From an uncultured bacterium (lineage in GTDB: Bacteria; Verrucomicrobiota; Kiritimatiellia; RFP12; UBA1067): a DNA stretch of 33,259 nt. A program made the position numbers and the translations under genes. This document shows, piece by piece, positions 16,901 to 23,084 of the stretch. Location of the stretch: NCBI GenBank assembly GCA_902799955.1, contig CADCCQ010000028.1:1-33259 (forward strand). Reading direction: 5' to 3'. Positions within the stretch are counted from its first letter, which is position 1. Each line of letters begins with the position of its first letter. The notes below the pieces were generated by a model. The model was not told where the DNA came from. It worked only from the letters and a program-made list of their open reading frames with translations, and searched no databases.

Positions 16901-18717
16901 TGTCGCTCGGCTCGCTCTCGCCGGAGGCGCACGAGACGATCGCGATTGCCCTCAACGGACTCGGCACGATGTCCAACTCCGGCGAAGGCGGAGAGAGCCC
17001 CGAACGGTTCGGCACTGAGAAGAACAGCGCGATCAAGCAGGTCGCCTCCGGACGTTTCGGCGTGACGATCGAGTACCTCCGCTCGGCGAAGGACCTTCAG
17101 ATTAAGCTCGCCCAGGGCGCGAAGCCGGGCGAAGGCGGGCAGCTCCCGGCGCACAAGGTGAACGACCTTGTCGCGCGCCTGCGCCACGCGAAGCCCGGAA
17201 CGACGCTCATCTCGCCGCCACCACATCACGACATCTACTCCATCGAGGACCTCGCGCAGCTCATCTACGACCTCAAGTGCGCCAACCCCGAAGCACGCGT
17301 CTCGGTGAAACTCGTCTCCGAGGCCGGCGTCGGCACGATCGCGGCCGGCGTCGCGAAGGCGCACGCCGACGTCGTGGTGATCTCCGGCTTCGACGGCGGC
17401 ACGGGCGCCGCGCCGCTCACATCGATGAAGCACGCGGGGCTTCCGTGGGAGGTCGGCCTCGCCGAGGCGCACCAGACGCTCCTCAAGAACAACCTCCGCC
17501 ACCGCGTGAAGCTCCAGGTCGACGGACAGCTCCGCACCGGCCGCGACATCGTGATCGCCGCGATGCTCGGCGCGGACGAGTTCGCGTTCGGCACGTCGAT
17601 GCTCGTCTCGCTCGGCTGCGTACAGTGCCGCAACTGCAACCTAAACTGCTGCCCCGTGGGAATCGCGACGCAGAAGGATGAGCTTCGCGCGAAGTTCGCC
17701 GGAAAGCCCGAGCATCTGCAAGCCTACTTCCGCTTCCTAGCCGAGGAGGTGCGCGAAACACTCGCCTCCCTCGGCCTCCATTCTCTCGCCGAGGCACGCG
17801 GCCGCACCGACCTGCTGAAGGCGAAGGAAGGCTCGCGCTTTGACTTCAGGGAGTTGTTGACTAGGACTTCTGACTTAGGACTTAAGACTTCAGTTACCGA
17901 AGGCGAAAGTCCGAAGTCTGAAGTCTCGTGGCTGAAAAACTACGACTCCCGCGAGCTGATACCCGCCGTCGAGCGCGGTGAGACGCGCCTTGAGCGCACG
18001 ATCGCCAACTGCGACCGCTCCGTCGGCGCGGCGCTTTCGGGCTGGTGCGTTGCAAATCCCAGTCCTGATGGACGAACTGTGTTCGTCCAATTCACCGGTG
18101 TGGCAGGCCAATCCTTTGGCGCGTTTCTCGCGAAGGGCGTTGCATTCAACTTGCGCGGCGAAGCCAACGACTATATCGGCAAGTCGCTTTCCGGCGGAGT
18201 GATAACGATAAGGCCACCGGAGATTCCGGATAACCCGGAAATTCCGGAATTTCCGGAAGATCCGGGATTCCACCCAGAAGCCAATGTGATCGCGGGCAAT
18301 GTAATTGCATACGGCGCGACGTCGGGCGCGATCTACATCAACGGCCAGGCGGGCGAGCGTTTCGGCATCCGCAACTCCGGCGCGACGCTTGTCGTGGAGG
18401 GCGTGGGCGACCATGGCTGCGAATATATGACGGGGGGTGTCGCCGTCATCCTCGGGCCGGTCGGCGTCAACTTCGCGGCAGGCATGACGGGGGGCGTCGC
18501 GTATGTCTACGACGAGTCGGCGACCCTTGACCTCAACTGCAACCTCGACTCCGTCGACCTCTTCCCGGTGGAGGCGGGGGGCGAGGACGAAGCGGCGCTT
18601 CTCTCCCTTCTCAGGGAGCACGTCGCCCGCACTGGCTCGCCGAAGGCCTGCCGCCTCGTCGCGGACTGGGCGAACGCCCGGCCGATGTTTACGAAGGTCT
18701 TGCCTGTAAGGGAATAG
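13954..18717 (+). CDS. gltB: Glutamate synthase (NADPH) large subunit with multiple in-frame repeat insertions
   Basis: 1587 residues, some 80-100 more than usual. It hydrolyses glutamine and uses the ammonia to aminate 2-oxoglutarate. After a short propeptide, Cys24 (YEHDACGVGM) is the class II amidotransferase nucleophile. HQRYSTNTFPSW and HNGEINALKGN follow. The FMN barrel has the [3Fe-4S] cysteines 1222, 1228 and 1233 (CVQCRNCNLNCCPVG). The C-terminal beta-helix contains YGATSGAIYINGQAGERFG. Extra segments coincide with DNA repeats at residues about 86-105, 170-187, 300-339, 663-671, 704-722, 864-870, 932-954, 1305-1324 and 1423-1440, all in places where GltB normally has loops. None causes a frameshift and the catalytic motifs are intact, so the protein is probably active. 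No clear Shine-Dalgarno precedes the ATG. It pairs with gltD upstream. Confidence 0.95.
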   Translation: MNQQSKYEQHDQGLYRGEYEHDACGVGMVANLSGEASHDIVVNGMTVLKRLMHRGATGNDPETGDGAGLLMKIPYGFFRKVLAGMTSDNRLQTSTLEVGSLKSEVKNNSDTDLGIAMIFGGEGEEGKIEAAVRGEGCEVLAWRDVPINPAAIGKDARAVMPRIRQMFIKTSDVGPQTSEVGSPKSEVLSFERRLYVIRRQIEKATSKTYVCSCSSRTIVYKGLLLATQIEKFYPDLSDPDFVSPFAIVHQRYSTNTFPSWELAHPFRAIAHNGEINALKGNLNALAAREPSLKFPGSSAETTSVRQQALPGRPAPALEAANAGQQTVEAAGVGQGGSEPYQIDIKKILPLIDKGQSDSASLDNMFELLVAAGRDAPHAMMMLIPQAWGAKYHMGHDVRAFYEYHSALMEPWDGPAAVAFTDGIGLGAALDRNGLRPARWTLTKDGLFVLASETGVLDIPPENVARHGRLKPGSILWLDLVNHRLMEDAEVKTFYARRRPYRRWVKENHIPVTGLFSEIVPSSTDGRTVSGQRERFGWTLEDVELILRPMAETGHEPVGAMGNDTALACLRENGKQGIRTGRFSLFDYFHQLFAQVTNPPIDPIREELVMSIMTYIGNQGNILAETPEHARLVKMTRPVLTDDETTRIRNIPDFPAKTFSMCVGERETGNGEPGWLKTALDKLAADALQAVRGGAKIIILSDRGDVRHETIDEATGLASNVSRQSRIPSLLAVAAVNKALAEAGVRPSVGIIVESGEVIEVHHFAVLLGFGATAINPWLALATVSEIGKADAVKAASNYVTAVCKGIMKIMSKMGISTLRSYRSARIFEAVGLGPKLMGEYFSGVVSPVGGLELEDIENLIEGVRGNPGSPGSCPPGGEYRARKGGEEHLWNPQRLIDFREAVRHNDYARFKRYTDDIDQHSRVTLRSQLDFIHVEHAEHEKPSSCATCSTCSTRTLFPFPKRTSTVQIESVDSIVKHFVGGAMSLGSLSPEAHETIAIALNGLGTMSNSGEGGESPERFGTEKNSAIKQVASGRFGVTIEYLRSAKDLQIKLAQGAKPGEGGQLPAHKVNDLVARLRHAKPGTTLISPPPHHDIYSIEDLAQLIYDLKCANPEARVSVKLVSEAGVGTIAAGVAKAHADVVVISGFDGGTGAAPLTSMKHAGLPWEVGLAEAHQTLLKNNLRHRVKLQVDGQLRTGRDIVIAAMLGADEFAFGTSMLVSLGCVQCRNCNLNCCPVGIATQKDELRAKFAGKPEHLQAYFRFLAEEVRETLASLGLHSLAEARGRTDLLKAKEGSRFDFRELLTRTSDLGLKTSVTEGESPKSEVSWLKNYDSRELIPAVERGETRLERTIANCDRSVGAALSGWCVANPSPDGRTVFVQFTGVAGQSFGAFLAKGVAFNLRGEANDYIGKSLSGGVITIRPPEIPDNPEIPEFPEDPGFHPEANVIAGNVIAYGATSGAIYINGQAGERFGIRNSGATLVVEGVGDHGCEYMTGGVAVILGPVGVNFAAGMTGGVAYVYDESATLDLNCNLDSVDLFPVEAGGEDEAALLSLLREHVARTGSPKACRLVADWANARPMFTKVLPVRE
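14209..14267 (+). repeat. 59-nt ACTTCNG-family element inside gltB (copy A)
   Basis: Four left 7-mers (ACTTCGG, a diverged ACAACAG, ACTTCAG, ACATC) and four right 7-mers ending in two CTGAAGT. It has the same 59-nt length as the intergenic copy at 2678. It is translated from TSDNRLQTS to LKSEV without a stop. Confidence 0.85.
14461..14513 (+). repeat. 53-nt ACTTCNG-family element inside gltB (copy B)
   Basis: Left 7-mers ACTTCTG, ACGTCGG, ACCTCAG and ACTTC run directly into right 7-mers ending CCGAAGT and CAGAAGT, with no loop. It is six bases shorter than the other copies, so the frame is kept. It encodes TSDVGPQTS, then SPKSEV, in the same phase as copy A. Confidence 0.85.
14853..14970 (+). 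repeat. CAACAAG-family insertion inside gltB
   Basis: It begins with GACAACAAGCGTACG followed by ACAACAAG, a 23-base stretch identical to the start of the GH2 insertion at 23771. GGCGGC and GGGCAACAA words continue to about 14970. It encodes residues about 300-339 (TTSVRQQALPG and onward, Ala/Gly/Gln rich), between KFPG and the conserved IDKGQSDSASLDN. The right-hand boundary is approximate. Confidence 0.7.
15526..15544 (+). repeat. Small hairpin GGCCGGAC-TGT-GTCCGGCC in gltB
   Basis: Perfect 8-bp arms around TGT, preceded by CTGAT and followed by AA. It is read as part of DGRTVSGQ. A sister hairpin with different arm bases but the same loop, flanks and phase lies at 18070-18088. Confidence 0.65.
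15940..15967 (+). repeat. Four tandem 7-mers GGGGAAC in gltB
   Basis: GGGGAAC, GGGAAAC, GGGGAAT and GGGGAAC in tandem (28 nt), with no complementary arm nearby. Encoded as about nine residues (GERETGNGE). It resembles a single-armed member of the modular elements. Confidence 0.6.
16064..16119 (+). repeat. 56-nt heptamer inverted-repeat element, ACGTGAG/CTCACGT family, in gltB
   Basis: Left 7-mers ACGTGAG, ACATGAG, ACGATAG and ACGAGGC; right 7-mers TACTGGT, CTCGCGT, CTAACGT and CTCACGT. This is 4 + 4 words exactly like the ACTTCNG family, but with unrelated sequence. It encodes about 19 residues (DVRHETIDEATG and onward) in frame. Confidence 0.8.
16543..16564 (+). repeat. 22-bp perfect palindrome in gltB
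   Basis: The core GGGGGAACCCGGGTTCCCCC (16544-16563) is self-complementary and is flanked by C and G that extend it to 22 bp. It encodes GNPGSPG inside a Gly/Pro-rich segment absent from typical GltB. Confidence 0.7.
16748..16816 (+). repeat. 9-mer CATGTAGAA-family element inside gltB
   Basis: Left 9-mers CATGTAGAA, CATGCAGAA and CATGAAAAA; right words TGCTACATG, TTCTACCTG and TTCTACACG. It is the same family as 13851-13918. Here the phase reads CAT GTA GAA, avoiding the TAG that ends gltD in the other phase. The product is HVEHAEHE followed by a Cys/Ser/Thr-rich stretch. Confidence 0.82.
17866..17924 (+). repeat. 59-nt ACTTCNG-family element inside gltB (copy C)
   Basis: Left 7-mers ACTTCTG, ACTTAGG, ACTTAAG and ACTTCAG; right arm ending CCGAAGT and CTGAAGT. 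The length is again 59 nt. It encodes TSDLGLKTS, then ESPKSEV, in the same phase as copies A and B. Confidence 0.85.
18070..18088 (+). repeat. Small hairpin GGACGAAC-TGT-GTTCGTCC in gltB
   Basis: Perfect 8-bp arms around TGT. It matches the 15526 hairpin in loop, flanks (CTGAT before, AA after) and reading phase (PDGRTVFVQ). Confidence 0.65.
18222..18271 (+). repeat. Tandem 9-mer ATTCCGGA-type repeat in gltB encoding Pro-Glu-x
   Basis: Five 9-mers (GATTCCGGA, TAACCCGGA, AATTCCGGA, ATTTCCGGA, AGATCCGGG) and a partial sixth. CCGGAATTTCCGG-type words are self-complementary, so the region can fold. With 9-nt units the protein shows a tripeptide pattern, PEI-PDN-PEI-PEF-PED, in a loop of the beta-helix domain. 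Confidence 0.75.
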
Positions 18718-18809
18718 CCCGCCATGGACGACATGAATATTCCCACAAACCGAATGGCAAATGCCCAGCATTCCACTTGCGAACAATCACGCAGAAACAA
18801 GGTGAACAA

Positions 18810-20363
18810 ATGAACGAAAAGCCAGCCAAGCAGAGAATCGTAATACTGAACTACGGCTCGCAGTACACGCAGCTGATAGCGCGGCGCGTGCGCGAGCAGC
18901 ACGTCTATTCGGAAATACTTCCGTTTACAGTGACGGCAGAGGCACTGCGCAGGGACCTGCCGAAGGGTATAATACTCTCCGGCGGGCCAGACAGCGTGTT
19001 CGACGAGGGCGCGCCCGGCGTCGATCCCGGGATATTCAGGCTAGGAGTCCCCGTGCTTGGGATATGCTACGGGATGCAGCTTATGTGCCATACGCTCGGC
19101 GGCACGGTGCGGCATAGCGACAGGCGGGAGTACGGCAAGACGGAGATCTCGGTGACGGAGGGAGGCGCGCTCTTCGCGGGGCTGCCGGAGAGGTCGGTCG
19201 TGTGGATGAGCCACGGCGACGCCGTAGCCGAGATCCCGCAGGGGTTCGCGGCGGCCGCAGAAAGCGAGAACTGCCCATACGCCGCGATAAGCGACGAGGG
19301 GCGCAGGCTCTACGCGCTGCAGTTCCATCCGGAGGTCGTGCACACGGAGTTCGGCAACAAGATAATCGCGAACTTCCTCTTTGAAATATGCGGCTGCAAG
19401 GCCGACTGGAACATGGACACGTGGATAGCGGACACCGTGCGCGGCCTTCGGGAGACGATCGGCGACGACGAGGTCGTGCTGGGCCTTTCCGGCGGTGTCG
19501 ACTCGTCCGTCGTCGCCGTCCTGCTGGACAAGGCGATAGGGCCGCGGCTCCACTGCATCTTCGTTGACAACGGGCTTCTGCGCCACAACGAGGTAGAGAC
19601 GGTCGAGGGGATGTTCCGCTCGAAGCTCGGGCTCGACCTGCACGTCGCGCGCGCGGCGCAGCGCTTCTATTCCGCGCTCAGGGGCGTGGAGGACCCTGAG
19701 GGGAAGCGCAAGGCCATCGGACGCGAGTTCGTCAGCGTGTTCGCGGAGGAGGCGCGCAGGTTCAAGGACTGCAAGTTCCTCGCGCAGGGCACGATCTACC
19801 CCGACGTGATCGAAAGCTCCAGCTCGCCGGATGGCCCCTCGCAGACGATCAAGAGCCACCACAACGTGGGCGGGCTTCCGCCGGACCTCAAGTTCACGCT
19901 CGTGGAGCCTCTCCGCGACCTCTTCAAGGACGAGGTGCGCAGCGTCGGAAGGATCCTCGGGCTTGACTCGGAGTTCCTCGACCGACAGCCTTTCCCTGGC
20001 CCGGGGCTCGGCGTGCGCATCCTCGGTGAGGTGACGGAGGATAAGGTGAGGCTTCTCCGCCAGGCGGACGTCCGCGTGCAGGAGGAGATGCGCAAGCTCC
20101 CGGACTACAAGTCGATATGGCAGTCGTTCGCCGTGCTCCTGCCGTGCCGGTCGGTCGGCGTGATGGGCGACCAGCGCACATACGAGTACACGTGCGCAAT
20201 CAGGTCGGTGAACTCCATCGACGCGATGACGGCGGACTGGACCCGCATCCCCTACGACACGCTCGCGACGATCTCCAGCCGCATAATCAACGAGGTGCGC
20301 GGAATCAACCGCGTCGTGTACGACATATCGTCCAAGCCCCCCGCCACGATAGAGTGGGAATAG
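18810..20363 (+). CDS. guaA: GMP synthase (glutamine-hydrolysing)
   Basis: 517 residues, the normal GuaA length. It aminates XMP to GMP. The class I amidotransferase domain has Cys86 (GICYGMQ), His173 and Glu175 (FHPEV). The ATP-pyrophosphatase domain has SGGVDS at 227-232, and the dimerisation domain ends in VVYDISSKPPATIEWE. The start at 18810 is chosen over an in-frame codon at 18777 because AAGGTGA lies just upstream and family N-termini begin near the KQRIVILNYGSQYTQ motif. A gap of 92 nt separates it from gltB; no convincing promoter is seen there. Confidence 0.97.
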   Translation: MNEKPAKQRIVILNYGSQYTQLIARRVREQHVYSEILPFTVTAEALRRDLPKGIILSGGPDSVFDEGAPGVDPGIFRLGVPVLGICYGMQLMCHTLGGTVRHSDRREYGKTEISVTEGGALFAGLPERSVVWMSHGDAVAEIPQGFAAAAESENCPYAAISDEGRRLYALQFHPEVVHTEFGNKIIANFLFEICGCKADWNMDTWIADTVRGLRETIGDDEVVLGLSGGVDSSVVAVLLDKAIGPRLHCIFVDNGLLRHNEVETVEGMFRSKLGLDLHVARAAQRFYSALRGVEDPEGKRKAIGREFVSVFAEEARRFKDCKFLAQGTIYPDVIESSSSPDGPSQTIKSHHNVGGLPPDLKFTLVEPLRDLFKDEVRSVGRILGLDSEFLDRQPFPGPGLGVRILGEVTEDKVRLLRQADVRVQEEMRKLPDYKSIWQSFAVLLPCRSVGVMGDQRTYEYTCAIRSVNSIDAMTADWTRIPYDTLATISSRIINEVRGINRVVYDISSKPPATIEWE

Positions 20364-20374
20364 TCGCAATGCAC

Positions 20375-20403
20375 TTGCACGGCGGCGGGGATTGTGGTAC
20401 AAT
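20375..20403 (+). promoter_or_regulatory. Sigma-70 promoter of the peptidase-uvrC-hem cluster
   Basis: TTGCAC (20375-20380), a 17-bp spacer and TACAAT (20398-20403). It lies 12 nt after the guaA stop. The start of transcription would be near 20410, leaving a leader of about 67 nt before the M24 peptidase. Confidence 0.75.
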
Positions 20404-20476
20404 TTCCTTGTTTCGTCTTTAGCGCGATGTGCGCCGGGGCGGATGACGATGCAAGGAAAGGGCATCACATACAGGC

Positions 20477-21568
20477 ATGAGCAACAACAGGAAGGCAAAG
20501 AGGGCCGCGAGCGGAGTGAACCCGTTCGCGGACAGGCTGGCGGCGTTCGCCGCGAAGGTGGAAGGCCGCGGGCTCGACGCGGCGGTCGTGTTCGGGCAGT
20601 CGAACATCCGCTGCCTCACGGGGGTGGACTGCGACAACGCATACCTGCTCGTCGGCGGCGGGAAGGTCGTTTTCTACACTGACTTCAGGTATTCGCCGGC
20701 GGTGAGGCGCACCGCGCCGTGGCTGAAGGTCGATGACATCAAGAAGCTGAACGGGAAGCGTCCGCTGAGGCTCGGCTCGATGAAGCTGGAGAAGATAGGC
20801 TACGAGTCGTCGATCACCTGCGCCAGGCTGCAGACACTGAAGAAGGTCTTCCCGAAGGCGCGGTTCACGGACATCCTCGGCGACGTGACGGACCTCCGGG
20901 CCGTGAAGACGCAGGGCGAGGTCGCCGCCATCCGCGCGGCGGTGAAGCTGAACGACGAGATATGGGCCAAGGCGATGGCTGCGTTCAGGCCGGGGATGAC
21001 CGAGCGCGACATGGCGCGCGTCATCAAGCACATGATGATCGACCTGGGCGAGGGCGAGGCGTTCGAGACGATCGTGTGCGTCGGCAGGAACGCGGCAGAG
21101 TGCCACCACGTGCCTGACGACACGGTGTGGAACGGGCGCGAGCCGGTTCTCGTGGACATGGGCGTAAGGCTCGGCGGCTACTGTTCCGACATGACGCGCA
21201 ACATCGTGCCGGAGCGTCCGTCGCCGCTCTACAAGAAGGTGTACGCGCTCGTCCTGGAGGCGAACAGACGCGCGATCGCGGCGGCGAAGCCGGGCATGAC
21301 GGCGGGCGACCTCGACAAGGTCGCGCGGTCGTTCCTGGAGAGGAACGGGTTCGGGAAGGCGTTCGGGCACTCCCTCGGGCACGGCGTAGGCGTGGACATC
21401 CACGAGAAGCCCGCCGCCGCCAAGGGGAGCAAGACGAAGCTGGAGCCCGGCATGACCGTGACGATAGAGCCGGGCGTGTACCTCGAGGGGAATCTCGGGG
21501 TGAGGATCGAGGACCTCGTCGTGATCACGGAGGACGGCTGCGAGGTGCTGTCCGCGAGCGGGAAGTGA
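20477..21568 (+). CDS. M24-family metallopeptidase, Xaa-Pro aminopeptidase type
   Basis: 363 residues: an N-terminal creatinase-like domain (about 12-135), then the pita-bread catalytic domain. Metal-ligand motifs are visible: VDMGVRLGGYCSDMTR (two Asp), GHSLGHGVGVDIHE (His), TIEPGVYLEG (Glu) and VRIEDLVVI (Glu). Such enzymes remove N-terminal residues preceding proline. PepP- and PepQ-type enzymes cannot be told apart safely here. The ATG at 20477 has only a distant purine-rich site (AAGGAAAGG near 20454-20462). It is the first gene of the cluster that continues with uvrC eight bases downstream. Confidence 0.88.
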   Translation: MSNNRKAKRAASGVNPFADRLAAFAAKVEGRGLDAAVVFGQSNIRCLTGVDCDNAYLLVGGGKVVFYTDFRYSPAVRRTAPWLKVDDIKKLNGKRPLRLGSMKLEKIGYESSITCARLQTLKKVFPKARFTDILGDVTDLRAVKTQGEVAAIRAAVKLNDEIWAKAMAAFRPGMTERDMARVIKHMMIDLGEGEAFETIVCVGRNAAECHHVPDDTVWNGREPVLVDMGVRLGGYCSDMTRNIVPERPSPLYKKVYALVLEANRRAIAAAKPGMTAGDLDKVARSFLERNGFGKAFGHSLGHGVGVDIHEKPAAAKGSKTKLEPGMTVTIEPGVYLEGNLGVRIEDLVVITEDGCEVLSASGK

Positions 21569-21575
21569 AGGGGCC

Positions 21576-23051
21576 TTGACGGACCTTGTGAGAGAGCGGC
21601 TCAAGACCGTGCCGACGCGCCCCGGATGCTACATCATGCGCGACCGGCGCGGCGCGATAATCTACGTCGGGAAGGCGAAGAACCTCCGGCGCAGGGTGTC
21701 GAGCTACTTCAGGCCCGGGGCGAGGCATCCGCCGAAGGTGAGGTCGATGGTCGACACCGTGTGGGACTTCGAGTTCATGACGGTGCGCAACGAGGCGGAG
21801 TCCCTGCTCACCGAGGCCGCGCTCATCAAGAGGCACAAGCCGCACTTCAACATACTGATGCGCGACGACAAGCGCTACCTGGCGCTGCGGGCAGACCAGG
21901 GCGCGAGGTGGCCGCGCTTCGAATGCGTCAGGATCGTGCGCGACGACGGCGTGCGGCATTTCGGGCCGTTCCCGTCCAGCCCCGTGGTGCGCACGGCCAA
22001 GGACTTCGTCGAGAGGCGCTACGGCATCCGCTCGTGCGACGCGGCGTGCCCCGACGCGGAGACGCACGAGCACTGCCACGCCGACGTGATCCGGACCTGC
22101 TCCGCGCCGTGCGTCGGGCGCATCGACGAGGCCGCGTACCGCGCCAGGTTCGAGGAGGCGTGCGCGTTCCTTGAGGGGCGGCGTCCGGAGGTTTTCGCGG
22201 AGCTCGACGACAGGATGCGCGACGCCGCGGGGCGCGGGGACTACGAGACGGCCGCAAGGCTCCGCGACACGCTCCTGGCCGTCAGGGAGATGACCAAGGC
22301 GCACTTCGTGCGCAAGACGCCCGAGATGCGCCGCGAGGACGCGATGAAGGGGCTCGCGGAGCTGGCGGAGGCGATAGGCCTCCCGTCGCCTCCGCGCATC
22401 GTCGAGTGCGCGGACATCTCGAACCTCTTCGGCACGCACAACGTCGCCTCGCTCGTCGTCGCCAGGGACGGGCTCCCCGACCGCCGCCTCTACAGGCGCT
22501 TCAGGATATCAAGCTTCGAGGGGGCCGACGACCCGAGGGCGATGGCGGAGGTCGTGCATAGGCGCTACGGCCCTGATTCCACGCTTCTGGACAAGTCGCC
22601 GCGCGCCGACCTCTTCATCTGCGACGGAGGCATAACGCAGCTCCGCGCCGCGCGCCAGGCGTTCGCCGAGATCGGCGTCGTGGACATCCCGACGATCGGC
22701 CTCGCCGAGCGCCAGGAGGAGATCGTCCTCGACGACGGCCGCGAGAACCTGATGCTCCCTCGCGACTCCGATGCGCTTTTCGTCTGCACTCGCCTGAGGG
22801 ACGAGGCGCACCGCTTCGCCATAACGTACCACAGGAACCTGCGGGAGCGGACGATACGCGAATCCGCCCTCGACGGCGTCCGCGGGATCGGCGAGGCGAA
22901 GAAGACGAAGCTTCTGCGGCGCTTCAAGTCGATTGGCGGGATAGCCCGCGCGGACGAGGACGAGATCGCCTCCGCCGCCGGAGTCTCCCGCGAAATCGCG
23001 CAGGAGGTTTTGCGCGTGGCGAGGTCCGCCGCAGGCGAGAAGGGGGCATGA
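21576..23051 (+). CDS. uvrC: Excinuclease ABC subunit C (compact form)
   Basis: 491 residues, about 110 shorter than the usual 600. It makes the two incisions of nucleotide excision repair. The GIY-YIG domain is at about 14-95 (PGCYIM, then IIYVGKAKNLRRRVSSYF). Cysteines 154, 158, 167, 175 and 179 resemble the cluster-binding set of UvrC. The UVR motif is at about 209-236. The RNase H-like nuclease has Asp280 (ECADIS), then DDPRAMAEV and ICDGG, and a helix-hairpin-helix domain ends the protein. Only about 44 residues separate the UVR motif from ECADIS; E. coli has about 160. The start is TTG at 21576 or GTG at 21588, the latter better spaced from AAGGGG. Confidence 0.93.
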   Translation: MTDLVRERLKTVPTRPGCYIMRDRRGAIIYVGKAKNLRRRVSSYFRPGARHPPKVRSMVDTVWDFEFMTVRNEAESLLTEAALIKRHKPHFNILMRDDKRYLALRADQGARWPRFECVRIVRDDGVRHFGPFPSSPVVRTAKDFVERRYGIRSCDAACPDAETHEHCHADVIRTCSAPCVGRIDEAAYRARFEEACAFLEGRRPEVFAELDDRMRDAAGRGDYETAARLRDTLLAVREMTKAHFVRKTPEMRREDAMKGLAELAEAIGLPSPPRIVECADISNLFGTHNVASLVVARDGLPDRRLYRRFRISSFEGADDPRAMAEVVHRRYGPDSTLLDKSPRADLFICDGGITQLRAARQAFAEIGVVDIPTIGLAERQEEIVLDDGRENLMLPRDSDALFVCTRLRDEAHRFAITYHRNLRERTIRESALDGVRGIGEAKKTKLLRRFKSIGGIARADEDEIASAAGVSREIAQEVLRVARSAAGEKGA

Positions 23052-23084
23052 GACGGAGGGGATTCCTAAAGGAGGCACAATGCG

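Noticed and set aside
13954..18717. Possible frameshifts or chimeric assembly in gltB
   Set aside because: The reading frame is unbroken over 1587 codons and all GltB motifs appear in order; each odd segment matches a repeat element found elsewhere in the window.
18718..18809. Regulatory signal (for example a purine riboswitch) before guaA
   Set aside because: The 92-nt gap shows no clear aptamer, terminator or promoter by eye; only a Shine-Dalgarno is supportable.
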